Shown here piece by piece: positions 1 through 7,685 of a DNA stretch of 13,566 bases. The stretch spans positions 1 to 13,566 of the forward strand of contig JANRKT010000372.1 in NCBI GenBank assembly GCA_033763355.1, in the 5' to 3' direction. How positions within the stretch are numbered: the stretch's first letter is position 1; each line of letters starts with the position of its first letter. Position numbers and translations under genes: made by a program. The DNA is from JANRKT01 sp033763355 (GTDB taxonomy: Bacteria; Bacteroidota; Bacteroidia; Chitinophagales; Chitinophagaceae). Below the pieces are notes generated by a model. The model was not told the DNA's origin and made no database searches. It worked only from the letters and a program-made list of their open reading frames with translations.

Positions 1-7
1 TACAACT

Positions 8-1369
8 ATGAGCAGCGAACAACCAATCATTGTGGGCCTCGACATCGGAACCACCAAAATTGCCGCTATTGCCGGCAGGAAAAATGAATTCGGGAAACTG
101 GAGATCCTCGGCTTTGGCCGTGCCAACAGCAATGGCGTACAACATGGCATGGTGCTGAATATTGACCAGACCATCAAAGCCATTCAAACCGCTTTGGAAA
201 ACTGTTATGCTTCCAATCCCAACCTGGAGATTAACGAAGTGTATGTGGGTATTGCAGGGCACCACATTAAAAGCCTGCAAACACGCGGCGATATTGTGCG
301 CCAGTCAACCGATGACGAAGTAAAGCAACACGAAATTGACCAGTTGATTGCTGACCAGTACAAAACTTATATCCCCGCAGGGGACCAGATCATTGATGTT
401 ATCCCGCAGGAATTTACTGTTGACAATTTTCAGAATATCCCCAACCCCATCGGGTACAGCGGTGTAAAAGTGGGGGCCAACTTTCATATCATAACAGGCG
501 ATAAAAATGCCATCCGCAATATTTACCGCAGTGTAGAAAAAGCGAAATTAAAAGTGAGGGACCTTGTGCTGCAGCCGCTGGCTTCGTCTGCTGCGGTAAT
601 GTGTGAACAGGACCTTGAGGCCGGCGTTGCCATTGTTGACATTGGCGGCGGCACCACTGACCTTGCAGTTTTTTATGAAGGTATTTTAAAACATACTGCA
701 GTTATTCCCTTCGGCGGTGAGAATATTACCAATGACATTAAAACCGGTTTGGGAGTTTTAAAAACACAGGCCGAGCAAATGAAAATACAATTCGGCAGTG
801 CACTGGCCGATGAAGCAAAAACCAATGCATACATTACCATTCCCGGGTTAAGGGGAATGCCGCCCAAAGAAATCAGTGTAAAAAACCTGGCCAACATCAT
901 CCAGGCAAGGATGAGTGAGATCATGGATTTTGTGAGCTACCATTTGAAACAGGTAGGTCTTGACAGCCGGATGCTGAACGGTGGTGTGGTTATAACAGGT
1001 GGTGGTTCGCAGCTTAAACACCTTATACAACTTACCGAATATGTAACCGGCTTAAATGCAAGAATAGGCTACCCTACAGAGCATCTTGCTGCGGGGCACA
1101 TTGAAGAACTGGCCAAACCGATGTATTCAACCTGTATTGGTTTAATACTCAAAGGTTATAATGTGTATGAAAATACTGAAAACAGGCTGACCGGGAACCT
1201 GGCGCCGAAAAACAACATGGCTGAACCCGTTGCCGCTTCAATTGATGAGGCAGAAGGTATCGGCACCATTAAAGTTAAGAAGCGCAAGAACCTGAAAAGT
1301 TTTATGGATTCAATAAAAGACGGACTGATTGATCTTTTTAAAGAAGAAGAAGACGGGCAATTGAAATAA
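8..1369 (+). CDS. ftsA: Cell division protein FtsA
   Basis: Actin-like ATPase that tethers FtsZ polymers to the inner face of the cytoplasmic membrane and recruits later division proteins. Visible motifs of the actin/Hsp70 fold: phosphate-1 loop GLDIGTTKIA near residues 10-19, phosphate-2 loop VDIGGGTTDL at 210-219, and adenosine-binding GGVVITGGGS at 325-334. After a variable linker the last ~30 residues (about 424-453) form a basic-hydrophobic stretch (KKRKNLKSFMDSIKDGLIDL) followed by an acidic end, fitting the amphipathic membrane-targeting helix of the family. The length of 453 aa is slightly longer than E. coli FtsA. The start ATG lies 7 bases into the window, so its upstream signals and the expected ftsQ are not visible. 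ftsZ follows after 120 bp on the same strand, the normal dcw order. Identification is secure from motifs plus synteny. Confidence 0.97.
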   Translation: MSSEQPIIVGLDIGTTKIAAIAGRKNEFGKLEILGFGRANSNGVQHGMVLNIDQTIKAIQTALENCYASNPNLEINEVYVGIAGHHIKSLQTRGDIVRQSTDDEVKQHEIDQLIADQYKTYIPAGDQIIDVIPQEFTVDNFQNIPNPIGYSGVKVGANFHIITGDKNAIRNIYRSVEKAKLKVRDLVLQPLASSAAVMCEQDLEAGVAIVDIGGGTTDLAVFYEGILKHTAVIPFGGENITNDIKTGLGVLKTQAEQMKIQFGSALADEAKTNAYITIPGLRGMPPKEISVKNLANIIQARMSEIMDFVSYHLKQVGLDSRMLNGGVVITGGGSQLKHLIQLTEYVTGLNARIGYPTEHLAAGHIEELAKPMYSTCIGLILKGYNVYENTENRLTGNLAPKNNMAEPVAASIDEAEGIGTIKVKKRKNLKSFMDSIKDGLIDLFKEEEDGQLK

Positions 1370-1489
1370 TGTTAACCGTTTCACCATAACCGCTACCGCA
1401 GAAAGAAAGAGTTCTTTAGGCAACTATGAGAAATTAAATTATCTAACCCGCTCTGCTGTTTTATACGGCAGGACGCTAAACATGAAACC

Positions 1490-3319
1490 ATGATCCATTT
1501 TGATTTACCAAAGGAAAAATCTTCTATCATCAAAGTAATTGGTGTAGGAGGTGGCGGAAGCAATGCCGTTAATTATATGTGCAACCAGGGTATTGACGGG
1601 GTAAACTTCGTTATCTGCAATACAGATGCACAAGCTTTGGCTTTGAGCAAAGTGCCCAATAAAATTCAGCTGGGCCCCAACCTCACACAGGGTTTGGGTG
1701 CAGGCGCTAATCCCGATATTGGCCGCCAGGCAACAGAGGAAAGCCTTGAAGAAATAAGGAGCATCCTTGAAGTAAATACCAAAATGGTTTTTGTAACTGC
1801 GGGCATGGGAGGCGGAACCGGTACAGGCGGCGCCCCTATTGTAGCCAAAATTTCACGTGACCTTGGCATACTTACGGTAGGTATTGTAACCACCCCGTTT
1901 TCTTATGAGGGCAAGAAAAGGATACAGCAGGCAGAAGATGGCATTGGTACATTGAAACAATATGTGGATACCCTGCTTGTTATCAGTAATGATAAGCTGC
2001 GCCACCAGTTTGGTAATTTAACCATGCGTTCAGCTTTCTCCAAAGCAGATAATGTACTTGCTACTGCGGCAAAATGTATTACTGATGTAATCAGCAGTAC
2101 GGGGCAAATTAATGTTGACTTTGCCGATGTATGCACCGTAATGCGCAATGGAGGTGTGGCCATACTGGGCAGTGCAGCGGTAGAAGGAGAAGAACGGGCA
2201 CAAAGGGCCATTGAGCAGGCGCTCAATTCACCGTTGCTTAATGACAATGACATCCGCGGAGCCAAATGGATACTTATTAATATTAATTCAGCCGAAGGGG
2301 AACAGGAATTTACCATGGATGAGGTGGAAATCATTCAGAATTATTTGCTCACCCATGCAGGCGATGATACCGATGTAATACTGGGCCTTGGGTACGATAA
2401 TAACCTCGGAGGCAAAATCGGTATTACATTAATTGCAACAGGCTTTCAGCACAAAGACCCGTTCAATAAACAAACTGCCCCGGTTAAGAAAGAACCCTCG
2501 GAAGAAAAGATTGTACTGACGCTGGGTATGGAAGGTGAGGAAAAGAAAATACGTGAACAACCTGCGCCAGTTAAAGAAGTAAAAGACCCCATGGCGCCAG
2601 TAATGGTAGAACCGGATGAAATGGGAGATATTCACAGGATACCCACCCTGCATATTAATACGCCTGCTGAAGAGATAAAGGAAGAGAAGGAATTTGTTCT
2701 TTTCGAAAGAAGTTCTGTATCTTCGGCCGGTCACATTCCTGCCGGAAATCTTCAGGAAGAATTACCGTACCTGAACCTTCAACCAGAGAAAAAGCCTAAC
2801 CACGAATATAAAGAAGCTAGCACCACCCAGTCGACGGGTGGATTTTTGGCCAAGCCATCCAACATCTATGCTGAGGAGCCTACTCCATTAGAATCCAAAA
2901 ACGTCCCCATTGAAGAACCGCACCAGTTAAACATTGTTCGGGAGGAGGCGCCAACCTTCGACATGCAACTGGTGGTTAAAGAAACCCCGGCGGCGGAAGA
3001 GCCAGGGGCACCATCAACTCATATTACGTTGGCATCCGTCGAGGATACTGCTATGCAGGACGAGGCGGAAGAACAAAAGCGCAGGGCTGCAGAACGGTTA
3101 CACAAGTTGCGCAACTTGTCGTTTAACATTAATGCGGCCGATCCCAATAGTGAGTTTGAATCTGTGCCGGCTTACATCCGCCGCAATTTACAACTCCATA
3201 ATGCCTCCCTCACCTCGGTTGAGAAATTTTACAGCAATTACACGGTAAAAAACGACGAGAATAACCAGGCCCGGATCAGTACGATCAATACTTTCCTTGA
3301 AGGAAAGAAGCCTGACTAA
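1490..3319 (+). CDS. ftsZ: Cell division protein FtsZ with very long linker and C-terminal tail
   Basis: Tubulin-like GTPase that polymerises into the Z ring at midcell. GTP-binding glycine loop GVGGGGSNAVN at about residues 18-28, tubulin signature GGGTGTG at 107-113, and T7 synergy loop with N208, D210 and D213 (NVDFAD), which completes the GTPase site of the neighbouring subunit; all catalytic residues are present. The globular core ends near residue 319 (ATGF). A ~238-residue acidic, Pro/Glu/Lys-rich low-complexity linker follows, then a conserved C-terminal-peptide-like motif SVPAYIRRN at 558-566, the expected FtsA-binding element. Unlike in E. coli (383 aa), this motif is not terminal: 43 more residues follow, ending in an NTFLEGKKPD-like tail. 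Long linkers and such tails are, to my knowledge, common in Bacteroidota. The chosen ATG (MIHFDLP) fits the family; a tiny three-codon ORF overlaps it. An intrinsic terminator follows 70 bp after the stop. Confidence 0.97.
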   Translation: MIHFDLPKEKSSIIKVIGVGGGGSNAVNYMCNQGIDGVNFVICNTDAQALALSKVPNKIQLGPNLTQGLGAGANPDIGRQATEESLEEIRSILEVNTKMVFVTAGMGGGTGTGGAPIVAKISRDLGILTVGIVTTPFSYEGKKRIQQAEDGIGTLKQYVDTLLVISNDKLRHQFGNLTMRSAFSKADNVLATAAKCITDVISSTGQINVDFADVCTVMRNGGVAILGSAAVEGEERAQRAIEQALNSPLLNDNDIRGAKWILININSAEGEQEFTMDEVEIIQNYLLTHAGDDTDVILGLGYDNNLGGKIGITLIATGFQHKDPFNKQTAPVKKEPSEEKIVLTLGMEGEEKKIREQPAPVKEVKDPMAPVMVEPDEMGDIHRIPTLHINTPAEEIKEEKEFVLFERSSVSSAGHIPAGNLQEELPYLNLQPEKKPNHEYKEASTTQSTGGFLAKPSNIYAEEPTPLESKNVPIEEPHQLNIVREEAPTFDMQLVVKETPAAEEPGAPSTHITLASVEDTAMQDEAEEQKRRAAERLHKLRNLSFNINAADPNSEFESVPAYIRRNLQLHNASLTSVEKFYSNYTVKNDENNQARISTINTFLEGKKPD

Positions 3320-3388
3320 ATAAACAGACCCTGAATTCAGTTCATAGTTGTACCTGGCTGAAACCACAATGGCGTTAGCCATTAACGC

Positions 3389-3420
3389 AAGCCCTCTGTT
3401 GTCGAACACAGGGCTTTTTT
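3389..3420 (+). terminator. Intrinsic terminator after ftsZ
   Basis: A stem AAGCCCT/AGGGCTT, a C-C mismatch, an inner stem TGTT/AACA and a GTCG tetraloop are followed by a run of six T. It lies 70 bp after the ftsZ stop, as expected for the end of the ftsA-ftsZ transcript. Two overlapping small hairpins lie just before it at 3368-3388. Confidence 0.85.
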
Positions 3421-3676
3421 ATTGAAATTACAGGCGGGAATATAAAATTTTTGAGCCCGGCCCGTGTTTCTATGTCATCGTTCCTTGCGCCTGTCCCGCT
3501 GCATGCGGGGTCGCACAGCGTGTACACCCCTGCATAAGCCTGCTTTTATTTTAAAAAACTGACCGAAAGGTATAATGGGCATAAAATTTGAAATCATACG
3601 GGCTTAAACAAACCAGAGACATAAATAAATCGTTTTTTAGATTGTGAACGGTTTATTTTTGAGGTAACATTTCAAT
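3421..3676. other. Intergenic region with GC-rich hairpins, no gene seen
   Basis: Between the ftsZ terminator and the next start I see no convincing coding sequence. At 3495-3509 there is a hairpin (CCCGC, loop TGCAT, GCGGG). At 3507-3530 GGGGT and ACCCC can pair around the 8-bp palindrome GTGTACAC (3520-3527). The GC-rich block at about 3480-3540 stands out from AT-rich flanks and may be a remnant of a dispersed palindromic repeat. A TATAAT hexamer occurs at 3571-3576 with no convincing -35 partner. Confidence 0.4.
3654..3661 (+). promoter_or_regulatory. Candidate Bacteroidota -7 box (TAnnTTTG)
   Basis: TATTTTTG matches the TAnnTTTG -7 consensus known for Bacteroidota housekeeping promoters and ends 15 bases before the epimerase start. 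The -33 side is only a T-rich stretch at about 3633-3638, without a clear TTTG. It would give a very short leader. Pattern-level support only. Confidence 0.35.
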
Positions 3677-4669
3677 ATGCCCGCAGTATTAATAACAGGT
3701 GGCACAGGCTTAATCGGTTCTTCGCTCAGCAGGCTGCTGGTAAACAACGGCTATAATGTTATTATACTTTCACGCAACCCTCTTGAAACTGCACGTAAGC
3801 ATGAACTGCAGTCCGGCCGCAACAGTTTCCGTTCAAGCGGCAACATCTATTATTCCAAATGGAACCCCGAAGCCAAAACTATTGACCGCTCTGCTTTGCA
3901 GGAAGCGGATTATATTGTTCACCTGGCCGGTGCAGGTGTTGCGGAAAAAAGATGGACATCAGGACGAAAAAAAGAAATTCTTGAAAGCCGCACACACAGC
4001 AGCGAAATGCTGGTAAAGGCATTGCAGGAAAACCCCAATAAAGTAAAGGCGGTTATCAGCGCTTCCGCAATAGGGTGGTATGGTGCGGACCTCACCCCTA
4101 ACCCCTCTCCTGAGGGAGAGGGGAATCCGGCGAGTGGGTTTACAGAAACTGATCCTGCCGCCAATGATTTTCTCGGGCAAACCTGTTTGCAATGGGAGCA
4201 GAGCATTGAGCCGGTTGCTGCATTGGGCAAGCGGCTTGTTAAGCTTCGCCTGGGCATTGCATTAAGTAATGAAGGCGGGGCATTAAAAGAATTTAAAAAA
4301 CCCCTGCGTTTTGGTTTAGCTACCATTTTAGGCGATGGCGGACAGATTATGAGCTGGGTGCATATTGATGATGCAAGCCGTGCCTATCTGCACGCCATTG
4401 AGCACCAGGAAATGCAGGGTGTTTATAATGTGGTATCGCCTGAACCGGTAACCAACCGGCAGCTCATCCTTTCGCTGGCACAGCAGATGAAAGGTAAAAT
4501 GTACACAGCTGTACATGTGCCACGCCGGGTATTAAAACTCATGCTGGGCGAAATGAGCGTGGAAGTATTGAAAAGCGCCACAGTAAGCTGCAATAAACTC
4601 CGCCAGTCGGGTTTCCAGTTTGGCTTTCCTACTTTAGGTGCTGCGCTGAATGATTTGGTGGGGAAGTGA
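3677..4669 (+). CDS. TIGR01777 / SDR39U1-type epimerase (extended SDR) with in-frame repeat
   Basis: Predicted NAD(P)-binding protein of the atypical extended short-chain dehydrogenase/reductase family (E. coli YfcH, eukaryotic SDR39U1). The substrate is unknown for the family. The N-terminus has the Rossmann motif TGGTGLIG (residues 7-14). Other family hallmarks are VHLAGAGVAEKRW, SASAIGWYG, NDFLGQTC..WE, and SWVHIDD at 226-232. The C-terminal ~45 residues (around MLGEMSVEVLKSATVSCNKL) match the DUF1731-type end. At 330 aa it is slightly longer than the usual ~300. The excess includes residues 139-150, LTPNPSPEGEGN, encoded by a perfect 9-bp-arm palindrome lying between the conserved GWYG and FTETDP segments; this reads as an in-frame repeat insertion in a surface loop. 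The gene stands alone between the ftsZ terminator and a convergent peptidase gene. Confidence 0.9.
   Translation: MPAVLITGGTGLIGSSLSRLLVNNGYNVIILSRNPLETARKHELQSGRNSFRSSGNIYYSKWNPEAKTIDRSALQEADYIVHLAGAGVAEKRWTSGRKKEILESRTHSSEMLVKALQENPNKVKAVISASAIGWYGADLTPNPSPEGEGNPASGFTETDPAANDFLGQTCLQWEQSIEPVAALGKRLVKLRLGIALSNEGGALKEFKKPLRFGLATILGDGGQIMSWVHIDDASRAYLHAIEHQEMQGVYNVVSPEPVTNRQLILSLAQQMKGKMYTAVHVPRRVLKLMLGEMSVEVLKSATVSCNKLRQSGFQFGFPTLGAALNDLVGK
4091..4128. repeat. In-frame palindromic repeat (LTPNPSP-GEG type)
   Basis: Arms CCCCTCTCC (4102-4110) and GGAGAGGGG (4115-4123) are perfectly complementary around a TGAG loop. They are preceded by CTCACCCCTAA (4091-4101). On the plus strand it is read in frame as LTPNPSPEGEGN inside the epimerase. 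From memory, this peptide/DNA motif recurs in unrelated proteins and intergenic regions of many bacterial genomes, so I call it a dispersed element rather than native coding sequence. The exact boundaries are my estimate. Confidence 0.7.
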
Positions 4670-4805
4670 TATTTAACGCTATCCTTTACAACGTTTATAA
4701 GTTCTGCGGGCAGAGAAATAAGGGTTTATCTGTTGTGTAAATCGCCATCAGGGTAACAGAGCTGCAATGCTACCCTGAAACCCTGACAGGGGCTGAAGAA
4801 GATTT
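4670..4805. terminator. Convergent intergenic region with inverted repeats, possible terminator
   Basis: This 136-bp gap separates two convergent genes. It holds a perfect 7-bp inverted repeat, CAGGGTA (4749-4755) and TACCCTG (4771-4777), with a 15-base loop. A short palindrome CCCTG-A-CAGGG follows at 4781-4791. Neither is followed by a strong T run on either strand, so a bidirectional terminator is plausible from position but not well supported by sequence. Confidence 0.35.
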
Positions 4806-6167
4806 CTATCCCTTCTTGGTATTCTTCAATTTGGTTGCAGGCAACTTTGCAGGAGGATTATTGTCAGTAAACAATTTCGGATTTACTTTAGCCGGGTCAC
4901 CCATATAGGCCCATGTCATGTTGCTGATGTATTTATGAAAAGCCTTGTTCACTTCTTCTGTACTCAATTTGCTGATATCGTTCTTTATATCAAGCGCCCT
5001 TCTCCAGTTGTTATGCAAAACTTCATTGGCAGCTATGGAAGATGCCTGTGCACCGTTGGTCTCCTGGCGATAATAAAAACCTGTGAGATAACCGATCTTT
5101 TCGTTCTTTACTTCTTCATCAGTAAAGCCTTCTTTCTTCATTTTTTCAACCAATGCTTTCAATATGGCAATGTATTTATCAGGATCGGTAGTGGAAACAG
5201 CAATATTGGCGGTGGGCGTAAGGCCACCGTCAAACCAGGCCTGCGGTGCATATGAAAGTCCGTTCTTTGTGCGGATTTCAATAAAATGTTTGTCTCCAAA
5301 GATGCGCATGGCCAGCATAAAGGCATTGAACTCAGGTGTTCCGGGCTGCGGTGCGCCGGTTATTCCCTGAATGTAGTTGGTGGCAAAATCTTTTTTGGTT
5401 GAATTGAAAGTGTTAATTGCAGGAATATATTTTTCTTTTTTCAAAACAAATGGCTGACCGGCAGGTATTTTTTTCAGCATTTCCCTGATCCTTTTTTCAA
5501 TCATGTTTCTGTCAATATCGCCTACGATAACAATGGCAATCCTGTTTTTTGCAAGAACGGATTTGTAATAAGTTTTTGTTTCCGCTGCAGTTAATTTTTT
5601 TACAATAGCTTCTGTTCCTTCGGGGTCCTTTGCATAATTTCTTCCTGCAAAAGCCAGTTTGCGGGCATATTTGCCAATGGCATAATCCGGCTGTGATTCA
5701 TTGGCTTTAATGTTGTTGATGGCATCCTGTTTTATTCGTTCAAATTCCTTCGCATCAAAACGTGGCGTGGTAAGCGCATCAGCATATAAAGGCCATACCA
5801 CATCAAAGTCACTTTTTATGCAGTTCATGTTCAGCGAGGCATAGTCCATTCCTGAATAACCATATACCTGTGCGCTTACTTTATCCAGCTTGTTTTTAAA
5901 GCTGTTTTTGTCATCTTTTTCTGTGCCGCATTCTGTTAAAGCAGTGATGGCGAGGCTTTCAATACCGGCTTTGGCTGCGGGATAATTCTGCACACCGCCT
6001 TTAATAACGGTTTGTATTTCCACAATTTCGTTGCCAGATGGCTGAACAATAACTTTTACGCCTTCAATGGTTATCTCGTAAGCTTCTTTGCCCTGTGCAA
6101 ATGCAATATGTCCGGGTATATTGAATACTGCAAGGAAGATGAAATATTTGAAGAAGATATTTTTCAT
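4806..6167 (-). CDS. M16B peptidase family, non-catalytic partner subunit, secreted
   Basis: Insulinase-like (M16) protein without a zinc site. A signal peptide covers residues 1-24 (MKNIFFKYFIFLAVF..., cleavage after AFA before QGKEAY), so it is exported to the periplasm or envelope. Two M16 half-domains follow. Where the active partner has HxxEH, this protein has SLAIT at residues 71-75, so it cannot bind catalytic zinc. It keeps the C-terminal-domain signature IRTKNGLSY with R299 and Y306, the Arg/Tyr pair that, in characterised bacterial M16B heterodimers, is supplied by the non-catalytic subunit to bind substrate. The start ATG lies 19 bp downstream of the catalytic gene's stop, so the two are almost surely one transcript. 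Length of 453 aa is normal. It is not a pseudogene: the frame is intact and the loss is complementary to its neighbour. Confidence 0.9.
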   Translation of the reverse strand: MKNIFFKYFIFLAVFNIPGHIAFAQGKEAYEITIEGVKVIVQPSGNEIVEIQTVIKGGVQNYPAAKAGIESLAITALTECGTEKDDKNSFKNKLDKVSAQVYGYSGMDYASLNMNCIKSDFDVVWPLYADALTTPRFDAKEFERIKQDAINNIKANESQPDYAIGKYARKLAFAGRNYAKDPEGTEAIVKKLTAAETKTYYKSVLAKNRIAIVIVGDIDRNMIEKRIREMLKKIPAGQPFVLKKEKYIPAINTFNSTKKDFATNYIQGITGAPQPGTPEFNAFMLAMRIFGDKHFIEIRTKNGLSYAPQAWFDGGLTPTANIAVSTTDPDKYIAILKALVEKMKKEGFTDEEVKNEKIGYLTGFYYRQETNGAQASSIAANEVLHNNWRRALDIKNDISKLSTEEVNKAFHKYISNMTWAYMGDPAKVNPKLFTDNNPPAKLPATKLKNTKKG

Positions 6168-6186
6168 AATTATTTTTTTGAAGTCA

Positions 6187-7551
6187 TTAATTTGCTTTAA
6201 AAAATTCAGCAGGTTTATACTGTTTATTCATGGCCTCATTGATCACCATTCCCGCCACATAAGGTTTGTCTTTGATGTATTTGTTCACATAGCGGATAAT
6301 ATCATCCCTTGTTACTTTCAGGTAATTGTCTGTGAGGTCTGTAAAATAATCCAGCGACGTGCTGCACCACATGTATGTAAGCTGCATAGAAAGCGTTGAG
6401 GGTTTTTCGGTTTGCCTGATTTTGTTTCTGCGGATGATATTTTTTGCATCTTCCAGTTGTTCGTCTGTAAAGTAATCTTTGTCAGCCCACTTATTTACCT
6501 GCTTCATCATTTCTTCATAAAATTCTTTGAGTTTATTGGGATTGGGCACAGCAAATATGTAAGAGGGGCCAACGTATTTGCAGGTTTGATAGCCCACCTG
6601 CGCGGCAGTAGCAAGCCCTTTATCTATCAGGGCCTGCTGCCATTTGGAAGAATTCAATCCAAGTATGGTCGAAAAAACATCGGCGGCAATAGTAGCAGCG
6701 GAATCGTTCCTGTAATCAGGCCCCTGCCATGCCACCATCATGTACGGCGTTTGGGCAATGGAGGTTTCTTTGATGAAATAATCTTTTTGTGTAAGCGGCC
6801 TGAATTCCGGTATCGGGAATTTTTCATGCGGATTAAAGCCGCTGTGTTTCCAGTCGCCGAAAATATTTTTTGCCAGTGCAAAAGCCTGTTCATGTTTCAC
6901 ATCACCACATATAACCAGCAGCGAATTGTTGGGATGATAATATTTGTCTTTGATCACCATCATTTTTTCCGGCGTGGCGGTGCGTATTACTTCATGGTCG
7001 CCGATGGCATTTTTACGGGTAACGAGGTCGCCCCACATACGTTTCGATGCTTCATACCACAATTGAAATCCCGGATCGCTTTCTGCCCGCTGAAATTCGC
7101 CATCCACAACCGGGTTTTCTTTTTCCATATCCTCTTTACGGTAAATAGGAAATCGGATAGCGGCATTCATAAATTTTAAACCGGCTTCAAGGCTGTCCCT
7201 GTCGAAAGTAAAGTAATAGTTCACCCGTTCTTCCCCGGTAGTGCCGTTCCATATGGCGCCAAGTTCCTGTGTGCGCTTGATGAATTTTTCCTGATCGGGA
7301 TAATCTTTATTGGCTTTAAAAAACATGTGTTCAAAAAGATGGGAGAGCCCGCTATATTCCGGGCCTTCGGTATAGGCCCCGTTCTTTACGGCAATTTCGA
7401 TTGTAGCCAGCGGCACTTTGCTGTTTTCAATCACTACCACTTCCAGCCCGTTATCAAATTTTTGCCAGTAATAATTTTGGGGAAGGCGGGGCTGTGACCA
7501 TAACAGCATACCCGCAAACAGAAAGCAGGCGGTGCAAATCATGTTTTTCAT
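6187..7551 (-). CDS. M16B zinc metallopeptidase, catalytic subunit, secreted
   Basis: Zinc peptidase of the insulinase/processing-peptidase family. A short hydrophobic N-terminus (MKNMICTACFLFAGMLLWSQ) looks like a signal peptide. The inverted zinc motif HLFEH is at residues 71-75, with E74 the catalytic base. The third ligand is most likely E152 (VVDGEF), 77 residues after H75, the same spacing as in pitrilysin. The equivalent of the Arg/Tyr pair in its C-terminal domain is missing (KWQQALIDKGLATAAQ), which fits a catalytic subunit that depends on a partner. The partner is encoded 19 bp downstream. The likely product is a periplasmic or outer-membrane-associated heterodimer that degrades peptides or processes exported proteins; substrates cannot be told from sequence. 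First gene of its transcript, with a TAnnTTTG-like box at 7611-7618. Confidence 0.93.
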   Translation of the reverse strand: MKNMICTACFLFAGMLLWSQPRLPQNYYWQKFDNGLEVVVIENSKVPLATIEIAVKNGAYTEGPEYSGLSHLFEHMFFKANKDYPDQEKFIKRTQELGAIWNGTTGEERVNYYFTFDRDSLEAGLKFMNAAIRFPIYRKEDMEKENPVVDGEFQRAESDPGFQLWYEASKRMWGDLVTRKNAIGDHEVIRTATPEKMMVIKDKYYHPNNSLLVICGDVKHEQAFALAKNIFGDWKHSGFNPHEKFPIPEFRPLTQKDYFIKETSIAQTPYMMVAWQGPDYRNDSAATIAADVFSTILGLNSSKWQQALIDKGLATAAQVGYQTCKYVGPSYIFAVPNPNKLKEFYEEMMKQVNKWADKDYFTDEQLEDAKNIIRRNKIRQTEKPSTLSMQLTYMWCSTSLDYFTDLTDNYLKVTRDDIIRYVNKYIKDKPYVAGMVINEAMNKQYKPAEFFKAN

Positions 7552-7610
7552 AACTTTTACATTTTTCTCTCGGAAGATAAAAGTATAATTTCAAACACAT
7601 CAGGTTTGTT

Positions 7611-7618
7611 CAAAACTA
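7611..7618 (-). promoter_or_regulatory. Candidate -7 box upstream of the M16 pair
   Basis: On the minus strand this reads TAGTTTTG, matching TAnnTTTG, about 60 bp upstream of the catalytic M16 start. A TTTG lies only 12 bases further upstream, closer than the usual -33 spacing, so support is weak. The 134-bp gap 7552-7685 shows no strong terminator for the operon ending at 7686. Confidence 0.25.
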
Positions 7619-7685
7619 TTTGTTGGGCGGCAAATTTTTATTTTAGGTGTACTAATAAAATGTAAAAACTGAGTTGAGTGGGTAG

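Noticed and set aside
2934..3248. 104-codon alternative frame inside the ftsZ linker region
   Set aside because: Its product is Arg/Ser/Cys-rich without domain features, and it overlaps the conserved C-terminal motif of FtsZ in another frame.
3188..3409. 73-codon frame on the minus strand across the end of ftsZ
   Set aside because: It starts in the terminator stem and runs antisense through ftsZ, with no recognisable domain.
3369..3425. Small ORF MALAINASPLLSNTGLFY after ftsZ
   Set aside because: It is read entirely from the hairpins and the terminator, with no ribosome-binding context; probably fortuitous.
4806..6167. Pseudogene call for the second M16 gene because HxxEH is missing
   Set aside because: The frame and signal peptide are intact and the Arg/Tyr pair is kept, which fits a known type of non-catalytic subunit.
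6412..7179. Long open frame (255 codons) on the plus strand inside the M16 catalytic gene
   Set aside because: It is fully antisense to a gene with clear zinc-peptidase motifs, and its translation is Phe/His-rich without any domain; a shadow of codon bias.
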